Shown: positions 51,969 through 60,158 of the stretch, in pieces
Position numbering within the stretch: position 1 is the stretch's first letter
Layout: each line of letters begins with the position of its first letter
DNA from: Deltaproteobacteria bacterium
Lineage (GTDB): Bacteria > Desulfobacterota > Syntrophia > Syntrophales > JACQWR01
Direction: 5' to 3'
DNA length: 64,000 nt
Assembly: GCA_016209105.1 (NCBI GenBank)
Contig: JACQWR010000006.1
Coordinates: 124,001 to 188,000, forward strand
The notes under the pieces: model-generated
Database searches by the model: none
Seen by the model: the letters and a program-made list of their open reading frames with translations, nothing else
Told to the model about the DNA's origin: nothing
Program-made: the position numbers and the translations under genes

Positions 51969-52340
51969 TCCTTATAAAGGTAATTTCGCGTGAACGCGTG
52001 TCATGTCCCATTAATAATTTAGGTAACCTGTCATTTCGAGTAAAACGAGAAGTCTCGCGAACATCTTCACCTAACGAAGATATCTCCCCCGGTCAATAGG
52101 ACAATTATTTATGAGATATGAGACCGGAATGAAGCATATCATGTATCCGGCGGAACCGGCAAGAAAATAAGGGACGCTCAGAATGAGAAACTTGATCTTT
52201 TAGAGCTTTACAAAATCGGCTTTATCAATTAAATAAAAGTCCGTCTTGGGGGGGGGGGATGTATCCCGTTCTTCCGCCGGCATATCGGTCGCTGCGGGGG
52301 CATCCGATGAAGAGAGACAACAATCAGGGAGTTTAGGAGT
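51969..52340. other. Divergent intergenic region with a trxB promoter and an 11-base G tract
   Basis: No gene is seen. Plus strand: TTTACA (52207-52212), 17 bases, TAAATA (52230-52235) is a plausible sigma-70 promoter for trxB, about 105 bases before the ATG. Eleven consecutive G residues (52248-52258) lie in the first part of the predicted transcript. Earlier, a stretch near 52029-52060 (CATTTCGAGTAAAACGAGAA) resembles one half of a widespread short repeat but lacks its partner. Confidence 0.55.
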
Positions 52341-53309
52341 ATGGCGGAGAATCCAATGCCTGGCGCGGTTTATGATATAGTGATTATCGGCGGCGGCCCT
52401 GCGGGGTTTACGGCGGGACTTTATGCCGCGCGGGCCGGCTTCCGGGTTTTGCTGATGGAAGGCGGCTCCACGGTCAGCCAGATTACCGTCACGGATTTGA
52501 TAGAGAATTATCCGGGCATCTCCGAAGGGATCGGCGGGTTTGAGCTTATAGAACGATTTAAAAAACAAGCCGTTCAGTTCGGGGTAGAAGTGACGGCGGG
52601 TGATGTTACGAAGGTCGCGGCTACGCGCTGCGGTGATGCGGATGGATGGCATGTATCGGTAGGCGGCGCAGGGTATGATGCGCTGGCCGTCATTATAGCA
52701 ACCGGGGCAAAATGGCGCAGACTCAGTATCCCCGGCGAAGAGGGCTTTATGGGCAAGGGGGTGTCCAACTGCGCGACCTGCGACGGCCCGTTTTACCGGG
52801 GCAAGGATGTAGCCGTCGTCGGCGGCGGGGACACGGCCATCCAGGAGGCCCTCTTTCTTGCCAACATTGCCAGGAAGGTCACCGTTATTCATCGGCGCGA
52901 CCGCCTGCGCGCCGCGGGGATATTGCAGAAGAGGGCCTTTGCCAACAAGAAGATTGAGTTTGCCTGGAACAGCGTGGTTGAGGAGATAGGGGGCGGCGAC
53001 TTTGTTGAAACCGTGAAGCTCAAGAGCGTAAAATCTCCCGGTGAGACAAGAGACCTGCCCGTGGAGGGGATTTTTATCTTCGCCGGTTTAACGCCGAACA
53101 CGGATGTATTCCGAGATGTCGTACGCCTTGATGACGGGGGCTATATCGTTGCCGACAGCGCCATGCAAACATCGGCCAAGGGCATTTTCGCCTGTGGGGA
53201 CTGCATCAATAAACTCCTCCGCCAGGTCGTCACCGCGTGCGGTGACGGCGCCACGGCCGCCTTTTCCGCCCAGCTTTATATAGAGGCGCTCAAAGGGGAA
53301 TCGTATTAG
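52341..53309 (+). CDS. trxB: Thioredoxin reductase (low-molecular-weight type)
   Basis: A 322-residue FAD/NADPH enzyme. FAD site YDIVIIGGGPAGFTAGLYAARAG is at the start. The redox-active pair Cys144 and Cys147 (SNCATCDGPFYRGK) is followed by the NADPH site VAVVGGGDTAIQEALFL and IHRRDRLRA. The C-terminal FAD contact is GIFACGDC with RQVVTACGDGATAA. It reduces thioredoxin in the cytoplasm. The usual GGQ near residue 40 reads GGSTVSQ, a small divergence also common in thioredoxin-reductase-like paralogues, so a ferredoxin- or alternative-partner reductase is possible. GGGAG and AGGAG lie upstream of the ATG. Confidence 0.9.
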   Translation: MAENPMPGAVYDIVIIGGGPAGFTAGLYAARAGFRVLLMEGGSTVSQITVTDLIENYPGISEGIGGFELIERFKKQAVQFGVEVTAGDVTKVAATRCGDADGWHVSVGGAGYDALAVIIATGAKWRRLSIPGEEGFMGKGVSNCATCDGPFYRGKDVAVVGGGDTAIQEALFLANIARKVTVIHRRDRLRAAGILQKRAFANKKIEFAWNSVVEEIGGGDFVETVKLKSVKSPGETRDLPVEGIFIFAGLTPNTDVFRDVVRLDDGGYIVADSAMQTSAKGIFACGDCINKLLRQVVTACGDGATAAFSAQLYIEALKGESY

Positions 53310-53330
53310 TGGACTGAGGATTATTCCGAT

Positions 53331-54167
53331 ATGAACAACTGGATCACCGCCTGGCAGCATTTGCCCGCACGCTTGAGCCCCGTCATTCTGGAAATCGGCT
53401 CGTTCCAACTCCGCTACTACAGCGTGATGTACCTTGTCGCTTTTTTCCTGACCTACGTGTTGGTTATGTGCCGCATCCGGCGCGAAGACTACCGGTATTC
53501 TGCGGAAACAATCCAGGACTTGTTTTTCTGGGGTATTTCCGGTCTCATCATCGGTGCCAGGCTGGGGTATGTCCTGTTTTACAATCTTGCTTACTATCTC
53601 AAGCATCCCCTGGAGATACTGCTGCCCTTCAGTTTCGACGGCGGCATCCACTTTGTGGGAATCAGCGGCATGTCTTACCATGGCGGCGCCATCGGCGTCC
53701 TGGTCGTTTCCCTGATTTTTTGCCGCCGCTCCGCCCTGAATTTCTGGAATCTTGCCGACCTCTTTTGCCCCGCCGTGCCCCTCGGATATACGTTCGGCCG
53801 GATCGGCAATTTCATCAACGGCGAGCTGTTCGGACGCGCCACGGACGCGCCGTGGGGCATGTATTTTCCCCTTGACCCCACCCGCCAACTTCGCCATCCG
53901 TCCCAGCTTTACGAGGCTTTTTTCGAAGGGCTCGTACTGTTTCTTCTCCTCTGGAGTATAAGGAAAAAGAGCCCTTTTGACGGTTTCCTTTTTTCTCTGT
54001 ACATTATCGGCTACGGTCTCGTCCGTTTCTTCATCGAGTTCTTCCGGGAACCGGACGGCCATCTCGGTTTTATTTTAGGCAGCCTGACGATGGGACAACT
54101 CCTCTGTGTGCTGATGATAGCGGCCGGGTGGGGCATCCTGATGCTGCGGAAGTCGCAGGCCCGCTAA
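53331..54167 (+). CDS. lgt: Prolipoprotein diacylglyceryl transferase
   Basis: A 278-residue inner-membrane enzyme that adds diacylglycerol to the lipobox cysteine of prolipoproteins. Conserved segments include LRYYSVMYLVAFFLTY, FDGGIHFVGISGMSYHGGAIGV (catalytic histidine in YHGG), and the family signature GRIGNFINGELFGR with the essential arginine. About seven membrane segments can be drawn. It starts 21 bases after trxB and ends 62 bases before the predicted selenoprotein, so the three may share a transcript. Confidence 0.96.
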   Translation: MNNWITAWQHLPARLSPVILEIGSFQLRYYSVMYLVAFFLTYVLVMCRIRREDYRYSAETIQDLFFWGISGLIIGARLGYVLFYNLAYYLKHPLEILLPFSFDGGIHFVGISGMSYHGGAIGVLVVSLIFCRRSALNFWNLADLFCPAVPLGYTFGRIGNFINGELFGRATDAPWGMYFPLDPTRQLRHPSQLYEAFFEGLVLFLLLWSIRKKSPFDGFLFSLYIIGYGLVRFFIEFFREPDGHLGFILGSLTMGQLLCVLMIAAGWGILMLRKSQAR

Positions 54168-54229
54168 AACTTGGCGTGGTAAGGGAACCTTTACTGTTTG
54201 CGAAGTCGTCAAGAAAGGAGGGACAGGTC

Positions 54230-55564
54230 ATGGGCCGTAACGTGGTTATTATCGGCGGCGGGGCGGCGGGGCCCTCTGCCGCCGCCGAGGCAAAGCGCAG
54301 GGATGCATCCCTCGGAGTGACGATCATAGAGGCGGGGTCATACGTTTCCTTCGCCTCCTGACCGACGCCCTATTACATCGGCGATGTAATCAAAGAGGAA
54401 AAACGCCTGATTGCTCGCACCAAGGAGCGGTTTGCCGAAGACGGAATCGAGGTCAGGCTGAAGACCCGGGCAGAGGGGGTTGATCCCGAACAGCGGGTTG
54501 TCCGGTTATCGGATGGTTCAAGGCTTCCCTACGATGCGCTGGTTATTGGAACGGGGGCGGATGCCCTGCGTCCGGGCATACCCGGCGAAAACCGGGACGG
54601 TGTCTTCATGCTGAAAAACCTCGCCGATGCGCTTGCGATAAAGGCCTACATAACGACGGAGCGTTGCCGGAAGGCCTTGATCGTGGGTGCCGGTTTCATC
54701 GCCATGGAAATGGCGGAGGCCTTAAGAAACATTGGTCTGGATACGAAGATCGTACACCGGGGCTCACTTCCGGCAAGCCGCTGGGATCCGGAGTTTTCCA
54801 AGTTGATCGCGGAAGAGCTGGAGCGCAATCAGGCGCCGTTCCTGAAAAACGTCAAGGCGCTGGCCGTCGAGAACGGACGGGAGTCCCGCCTGCGCCTGAT
54901 CACGGATCAGGGGGAGATGGAGGCGGACCTGATCCTGCTGGCGCTGGGAGTGAGACCGAATGTGAAATGCGCCTCTGACATGGGGATTGTTATCGGCGAT
55001 ACGGGCGCTATTAAGGTTGACGCTGCACAGGCCACATCTATGGAAGGGGTTTATGCGGTGGGCGACTGCTGCGAGGCTTTCCATCGTGTCAGCCGCCGCT
55101 GGGTGAATATGCCGTTGGGGGATGTGGCCAATAAGCAGGGGCGCGTGGCCGGCCGGAATATCGGGGGCGCCCCCTCGGCTTTTCGCGGAATCGTCGGATC
55201 CCAGTCCTTTAAGGTGTTTGGCTTGGAAGTAGCCGCGACCGGTCTCGATGAAAAGGCGGCCGCTGAAAGCGGTTATCGGCCTGCGACTGCGCTTGTGTGG
55301 GGAAACGCCGTTGCCGCATCCATGCCCGCGGCGAAAAAACTGGGGATAAAGCTGGTGGCCGATCGCGCCACGGGCAAGCTTCTCGGCGCCCAGGCCGTGG
55401 GAGAGGCGGGGGCGGTAAGCCGTATAAACACCCTTGCCGCGGTTCTCTGGTCGGAAATGGGACTCGATGATGTGGCATTCCTTGATCTGGCCTATTCTCC
55501 TCCCTTCGGCGGGTCATGGGACCTGATTCATATCGCCGCGCAGGTTCTCACGAAGCAGCTCTGA
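54230..55564 (+). CDS. Predicted selenoprotein: CoA-disulfide reductase/NADH oxidase-like flavoenzyme with Sec44 (TGA codon)
   Basis: The frame is continuous for 444 codons apart from one TGA at 54359-54361 (codon 44). The FAD motif is NVVIIGGGAAGPSAAAEAKR. The TGA falls in SYVSFAS-U-PTPYYIGD, exactly where CoA-disulfide reductase has its single redox cysteine in SFxxC and where NADH oxidases have theirs (about residue 42-44). Downstream, the NAD motif KALIVGAGFIAMEMAEAL, the FAD contact GVYAVGDCCEAFHRVSRRW, and the dimerisation end LDLAYSPPFGGSWD are intact. AAAGGAGGGA precedes the ATG. A SECIS-like hairpin follows the TGA. Selenocysteine insertion is the simplest reading; a plain nonsense mutation is the alternative. 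Confidence 0.82.
54362..54390 (+). promoter_or_regulatory. Candidate bacterial SECIS hairpin directly after the TGA codon
   Basis: ATTACATC (54372-54379) pairs with GATGTAAT (54383-54390) around the three-base loop GGC. The loop starts 18 bases after the TGA and its first base is G, both within the published limits for bacterial SECIS elements (loop 16-37 bases from the UGA, a G among the first two loop bases). It also codes for YYIGDV, a conserved part of the enzyme family. Confidence 0.68.
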
Positions 55565-55648
55565 TGTGATGACCAACGTCTTTCGCCCGTCTAAAAGCCG
55601 GGGGCGGAACGCTTCACAACGTCCTTGCAAAATCGAGCATAATATTGC

Positions 55649-56446
55649 ATGAAAGACACATTGCCGCACAAACCGTCAAAGTCTCAGTTGAAACTGTGGG
55701 GAAATTTGGACACGGCGGAGGCCCGCAGCCGGGAGGGGATTCTCCTGGCGGAGGGATTCAAGGTTGTAGGCGAGTTGCTGAAGAGCGCGTGGGAAGTCCG
55801 CGCCCTTCTGGTGATGGACGAAAAAAGGGACCGTTGGGGCGCCTTCCTTTCCGGACTGCCCGAACGTAGGGAAGTATACAATCTAACGGCAGCGCAATGG
55901 AGGAAGTTAAGTCAGGATAAAAACCCCGAAGGGATAATGGCCGTTGTCGCCCTGTCCCGTCCCGCCCCTATTTCTGATTTGCCGGCATCCGGGCATGCCC
56001 TGTTTGCCTACCGGATAAATAATCCCAATAATCTCGGCGCCCTTTTGCGCAGCGCCCACTGGTTCGGGTTTGGGGCGGTCGTGATCAGCGCCGGATCGGT
56101 GGATTTCACCAACCCCAAGGTGGTGAGGTCTTCCATGGGCAGTATCTTCCACCTTACGGTGATCCCGGATGTGGACTTTGCCGGTGTGCTGCCGGAAATC
56201 CGGAAACGGTATTTTCTCATTGCGAGCCAGGCAGATGAGGGAATCATGCCCCATCCCTGCACGAGTGATACGGCCCTTCTCTTGGGCAGCGAGAGCCACG
56301 GTCTGCCGGATTCTCTGCTCGGTCTTGCCGGGGAGAAATGGCGCATTCCCGGGACCGGCGACGCCGAATCGCTCAGCCTGCCCCAGGCGGCGGCGATTAT
56401 GATGTATGAGTGCGCAAAGGGAAGGATAGGCAATAGCGTGCCGTGA
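55649..56446 (+). CDS. TrmH/SpoU-family RNA 2'-O-methyltransferase
   Basis: A 265-residue protein. The N-terminal RNA-binding part (ILLAEGFKVVGELLKS) is followed by the knotted SpoU methyltransferase domain with its three motifs: FAYRINNPNNLGALLRSAHW, ALLLGSESHGLPDSLL, and AESLSLPQAAAIMMYE. It 2'-O-methylates ribose in rRNA or tRNA with SAM; the exact nucleotide cannot be read from sequence. It ends with a coding overlap into the cutA gene (GTGA at 56443-56446). A spacer of about 84 bases separates it from the selenoprotein. Confidence 0.9.
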   Translation: MKDTLPHKPSKSQLKLWGNLDTAEARSREGILLAEGFKVVGELLKSAWEVRALLVMDEKRDRWGAFLSGLPERREVYNLTAAQWRKLSQDKNPEGIMAVVALSRPAPISDLPASGHALFAYRINNPNNLGALLRSAHWFGFGAVVISAGSVDFTNPKVVRSSMGSIFHLTVIPDVDFAGVLPEIRKRYFLIASQADEGIMPHPCTSDTALLLGSESHGLPDSLLGLAGEKWRIPGTGDAESLSLPQAAAIMMYECAKGRIGNSVP

Positions 56447-56766
56447 GAAAATTCATTCAGGTTCTGACGACGACGGAAAAGCGGGAGGACGCCGAACGCA
56501 TAGCGCGGCTTCTGGTAGAGAAGCGGCTGGCGGCCTGTGTTCAGATCGTGGGACCCGTCATGAGCGCGTACCGGTGGAAGGGGAAGGTGGAGGAGACTGA
56601 GGAATGGCAGTGCCTCATAAAGAGCAGGGAGGACTTATTCAGCGAGGTTGAAAAGACCGTCAGGTCTGTCCATCCGTATGAAACACCGGAGATAATCGCC
56701 ACCGCTATTCTGGCCGGCAGCGGCGATTACCTGGAGTGGCTGCAAGACGAACTGGCAGGCTGTTGA
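56443..56766 (+). CDS. cutA: CutA-family divalent-cation tolerance protein
   Basis: A 107-residue trimeric PII-like protein: VLTTTEKREDAERIARLLVE, RLAACVQIVG, and the signature YRWKGKVEETEEWQCLIKS with HPYETPEIIA. Start is a GTG overlapping the previous stop. CutA binds metal ions such as copper in vitro; its role in vivo is unclear. The last codons (AGC) and stop lie inside a MITE-like inverted repeat, so the original C-terminus has probably been changed by insertion of the element. Confidence 0.93.
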   Translation: MRKFIQVLTTTEKREDAERIARLLVEKRLAACVQIVGPVMSAYRWKGKVEETEEWQCLIKSREDLFSEVEKTVRSVHPYETPEIIATAILAGSGDYLEWLQDELAGC

Positions 56767-56875
56767 AAAACGCCCGTCTGCTGCTCTGTTCCTTCGCCAT
56801 TCGACGTACGTATTAGTGCGCCTCCATGGCTCAGGATGTCGGGGGTCTTGCATCCGGACATTTTTGAACAGCCTG
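56756..56875. repeat. MITE-like inverted-repeat element, copy B
   Basis: About 120 bp with the same left end as copy A (CAGGCTGTTGAAAAACGCCC) and a right end that reads CAGGCTGTTCAAAAATGTCC on the other strand. Internal sequence aligns with copy A throughout, with a few small gaps. It begins inside the cutA coding region and provides the cutA stop codon (TGA in GCTGTTGA). Confidence 0.85.
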
Positions 56876-56894
56876 ATGAGAGGAGTAGTTATTC

Positions 56895-57905
56895 ATGTTG
56901 CTCGCGGGTGACGTAGGAGGGACCAAGACCATTCTGGGCGTCTTTACCCCGGAATCGGGACCGCTTCACGCCCTAACGGAAGCAACATTTGAAAATGCCC
57001 GGTATCCTGATCTGGAGACCATCGTCCGGCAGTTCCTCGGCTCGGTCAAGATGCCTGTCGAGAGGGCCTGCTTCGGCATAGCGGGCCCGGTGGTTGCCGG
57101 CCGCCCGACCGCGATAACCAATCTGCCCTGGGTTATAGACGGGGAACGGCTCCGCAGCGAACTGGACATCGCCGCGGTTAGCCTGGTGAATGATCTCGCG
57201 GCTACCGCCCGCGCAATACCGTCTCTCCCCCCCGGGGATTTGCGCGTCCTGAGCAAGGGCGAGGCGGCCCCCGGCGGGAACATCGGCGTCGTTGCGCCCG
57301 GCACCGGGCTTGGCGAAGCGTTTTTGGTGTGGAGCGATCAGCGCTACCGGGAATATGCTTCGGAGGGCGGACACGCGGATTTCGCGCCGAACAACATTCT
57401 GGAAATAGAATTGCTCCGTTTCCTGCTGGAGAAGTATGAACACGTGAGTTACGATAATGTCTGTTCCGGCCAGGGATTGCCGGATATTTACCGGTTTTTG
57501 AGGGATCGAAATAATGAGGAAGAACCTCCTTGGCTTGCCGAGGAGCTTGCCGCCGCCCCCGATGTGGTCCCCGTTATCGTGAATGCCGCTCTCGACAGCG
57601 GGCGATACTGCGGCCTCTGCGTGAAAACACTGTCCCTCTTCCTGGCGATTCTCGGCGCCGAAGCGGGCAACCTGGCCCTTCGGGTACTGGCAACCGGCGG
57701 GATCTATGTGGCGGGAGGCATCGTCCCGCGCATCCTGCCGTTTTTGGAGAAGAGCGGGTTTATGGAGGCGTTCCGGCGCAAGGGGCGTTTTTCCGATTTC
57801 GTGGGACGCGCGCCGGTCTCTGTGGTATTGAATCCCCGTGCCGCTCTTCTGGGCGCGGCCGGCATCGGTCTGGAATCGTACCGCGGACATCACGATTTTC
57901 CATAG
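56895..57905 (+). CDS. glk: Glucokinase (Glk family)
   Basis: A 336-residue ATP-dependent glucokinase. The phosphate-binding motif LLAGDVGGTKTILGVF opens the protein. FGIAGPVVAGRPTAITNLPWVID, VNDLAATARAI and VVAPGTGLGEAFLVW are conserved. The C-terminal ATGGIYVAGGIVPRIL closes the nucleotide site. It makes glucose 6-phosphate. GAGGAG precedes the ATG. Together with tkt and pgi it forms a sugar-phosphate set, and it lies 20 bases after the repeat element. Confidence 0.95.
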   Translation: MLLAGDVGGTKTILGVFTPESGPLHALTEATFENARYPDLETIVRQFLGSVKMPVERACFGIAGPVVAGRPTAITNLPWVIDGERLRSELDIAAVSLVNDLAATARAIPSLPPGDLRVLSKGEAAPGGNIGVVAPGTGLGEAFLVWSDQRYREYASEGGHADFAPNNILEIELLRFLLEKYEHVSYDNVCSGQGLPDIYRFLRDRNNEEEPPWLAEELAAAPDVVPVIVNAALDSGRYCGLCVKTLSLFLAILGAEAGNLALRVLATGGIYVAGGIVPRILPFLEKSGFMEAFRRKGRFSDFVGRAPVSVVLNPRAALLGAAGIGLESYRGHHDFP

Positions 57906-58019
57906 CATACGTTTTGCCGGTGAACGATGATTAGGTGGCAGTTGTTATTTGTGGATACCGAGTACGTTTATACTTGTCGGGAACAATAGAACAGTTATTA
58001 TACATCAAGGAGAGGTGCG

Positions 58020-60086
58020 ATGATCCAGAAGGATACGATTGACGAACAGTGCATTAATACCATCCGTTTTCTTGCGGCCGATGCCGTGGAAAAGGCAAAA
58101 TCCGGGCATCCGGGCATGCCCATGGGCGCGGCGGCGATGGCCTATATCCTCTGGACCAGGCATTTGAAACACAATCCGGCAAACCCCCAGTGGGCGGACC
58201 GCGACCGTTTCGTCCTTTCCGCGGGGCATGCCTCAATGCTCCTGTACGCCCTCCTCCACCTGGCGGGTTATGATCTTTCCCTGGCCGATCTGCAATCATT
58301 TCGGCAATGGGGCAGCAGAACGCCGGGACATCCGGAGCGCCATGCAACTCCCGGCGTCGAAGTGACGACGGGGCCCCTGGGACAGGGGATCAGCAATGCC
58401 GTGGGCATGGCGTTGGCGGAGGCGCATCTGGCGGAGACATACAATCGTCCCGGCCACAGCGTCGTGGATCACTTTACCTACGTTATCGCCAGCGACGGCG
58501 ATCTGATGGAGGGCGTCACCCATGAGTCCTGCTCCCTTGCCGGGCACCTCGGCCTGGGCAAGCTGATTGTCCTGTATGATGACAACGGCGTATCCCTGGC
58601 GGGTTCCACTGCCCTCTCGTTTACCGAAGACGTGGGAAAACGGTTTGAGGCCTGCGGATGGCACGTGGAATGCCTGAAAGAGGGGAACGACGTGAACGCC
58701 GTTGATCGGGCGCTGACAAGGGCGAAGGCGGACAAGGAGCATCCTTCCATAATCTTCGTCTGTACAAACATCGGGTATGGCGCGCCCCATAAGCAAGGGA
58801 CTGCCGATGCCCATGGCTCCCCCCTGGGCCAGGAGGAGTTGCTGGCGGCGAAGAAAAATCTCGGCTGGCCGCTGGAACCGGCTTTCTTCGTCCCCGGAGA
58901 AGTGTCCGCGTATTTTCGTGAAAACAAAAAACAGGGCGAGGTCGGCGAGGGTAAGTGGAAAAAGGCCTTCCAGGACTATGAGCGCGCATTTCCCGATCTT
59001 GCCGCCGAGTTTAAACGCCGTATGGCCGGAGATCTTCCCGCCGGCTGGGAATCCGCGCTGCCCGTTTACCCTGCCGATACAAAGGACGTTGCCACGCGCA
59101 AGACCTCGGAGGCCGTCATGCAGGCCCTTGCCCCGGTGATACCGGAGCTTATGGGCGGCTCCGCCGACCTGAATCCCTCCACGTTCACCTGGCTCAAGGG
59201 ACTCGGCGATTTCCAGCGCCCCGGCGCTTTGCCGGAGAAGGTGCCGGGCGCCGTGGGCGGCGAATGGGGGTATGGCGGGCGCAATGTCCATTTCGGCGTG
59301 CGCGAACATGCCATGGGTTCCATCACCGGCGGCATGGCGCTGCACGGGGGCATTATTCCCTATACGGCCACGTTTCTCACCTTTGCCGATTATATGCGTC
59401 CGCCCCTGCGCCTGGGGGCCCTGATGGGCCTGAAGGCGATTTATGTCTTCACGCACGACAGCATCGGCGTGGGCGAGGACGGCCCCACCCATCAGCCGGT
59501 AGAGCACGTGATGAACCTGCGCGCCGTGCCGAACCTGACCGTTATCCGGCCCGCCGACGCCAACGAGACGGTGGAGGCGTGGCGGTGCGCCCTTCTCAAT
59601 GAGAAAGGGCCCACAGCGCTGATCTTTACCCGGCAGAACCTCCCCGTGCTGAACAGGAAGGAGCTTGCCACGGCGGAAGGACTGCGTGCCGGAGGCTACA
59701 TCCTGTGGGAGTCCGCCGCCGGCACGCCCGACGTCATCCTGATCGGGACGGGATCGGAACTGGTGATCGCGCTGGAGGCGGGTAAAACGCTTGCCGCGGA
59801 AGGCACGCGGGTGCGAGTGGTGTCGCTTCCCTCGTGGGAGCTTTTTGACCGGCAGACGCCTGATTACCGCGAACGCGTCCTGCCGCCCTCCGTCCGCGCG
59901 CGGGTTGCCGTGGAGGCGGGAAGCAAGCTCGGATGGGAGCATTACGTGGGACTGGACGGCGCCGTGATCGGGATGGACGGCTTCGGGGCCAGCGCCCCCG
60001 CCGGCGTTCTCTACAAAAAATTCGGCATTACCGCCGAGCAGGTGGCGGCGGCGGCAAAAGGGGTAATAAAGCGCGGCGCCCGATAA
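58020..60086 (+). CDS. tkt: Transketolase
   Basis: A 688-residue thiamine-diphosphate enzyme. The N-terminal pyrophosphate-binding part ([40 protein letters not shown], and the TPP metal motif [12 protein letters not shown] with [15 protein letters not shown]) is complete. The pyrimidine-binding part ([37 protein letters not shown]) follows, and the C-terminal domain is present ([19 protein letters not shown]). It moves two-carbon units between pentose, triose and hexose phosphates. CAAGGAGAGG lies just before the ATG. It is monocistronic or linked to pgi, 72 bases further on. Confidence 0.97.
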   Translation: MIQKDTIDEQCINTIRFLAADAVEKAKSGHPGMPMGAAAMAYILWTRHLKHNPANPQWADRDRFVLSAGHASMLLYALLHLAGYDLSLADLQSFRQWGSRTPGHPERHATPGVEVTTGPLGQGISNAVGMALAEAHLAETYNRPGHSVVDHFTYVIASDGDLMEGVTHESCSLAGHLGLGKLIVLYDDNGVSLAGSTALSFTEDVGKRFEACGWHVECLKEGNDVNAVDRALTRAKADKEHPSIIFVCTNIGYGAPHKQGTADAHGSPLGQEELLAAKKNLGWPLEPAFFVPGEVSAYFRENKKQGEVGEGKWKKAFQDYERAFPDLAAEFKRRMAGDLPAGWESALPVYPADTKDVATRKTSEAVMQALAPVIPELMGGSADLNPSTFTWLKGLGDFQRPGALPEKVPGAVGGEWGYGGRNVHFGVREHAMGSITGGMALHGGIIPYTATFLTFADYMRPPLRLGALMGLKAIYVFTHDSIGVGEDGPTHQPVEHVMNLRAVPNLTVIRPADANETVEAWRCALLNEKGPTALIFTRQNLPVLNRKELATAEGLRAGGYILWESAAGTPDVILIGTGSELVIALEAGKTLAAEGTRVRVVSLPSWELFDRQTPDYRERVLPPSVRARVAVEAGSKLGWEHYVGLDGAVIGMDGFGASAPAGVLYKKFGITAEQVAAAAKGVIKRGAR

Positions 60087-60158
60087 CACATCCGCCGGCC
60101 ATGGCGCGGATAAACGGCGCCTTTTTGGTGGGCTGTGGGATGAAGGGAGAGAGCAGCC

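Noticed and set aside
52029-52060. Short TCATTTCGAG-type repeat upstream of trxB
   Set aside because: Only one half of the usual palindromic repeat is present; too little to call an element.
54128-54361. Reading the selenoprotein N-terminus as a separate 77-residue gene and the rest as another gene from 54608
   Set aside because: The frame is uninterrupted apart from one TGA at the redox cysteine, and the 82 codons between the TGA and the internal ATG encode conserved family sequence.
57974-58003. A -35/-10-like pair (TTGTCG, TTATAC) directly before tkt
   Set aside because: The predicted transcript would start at or inside the ribosome-binding site, leaving almost no leader, so I do not call it.
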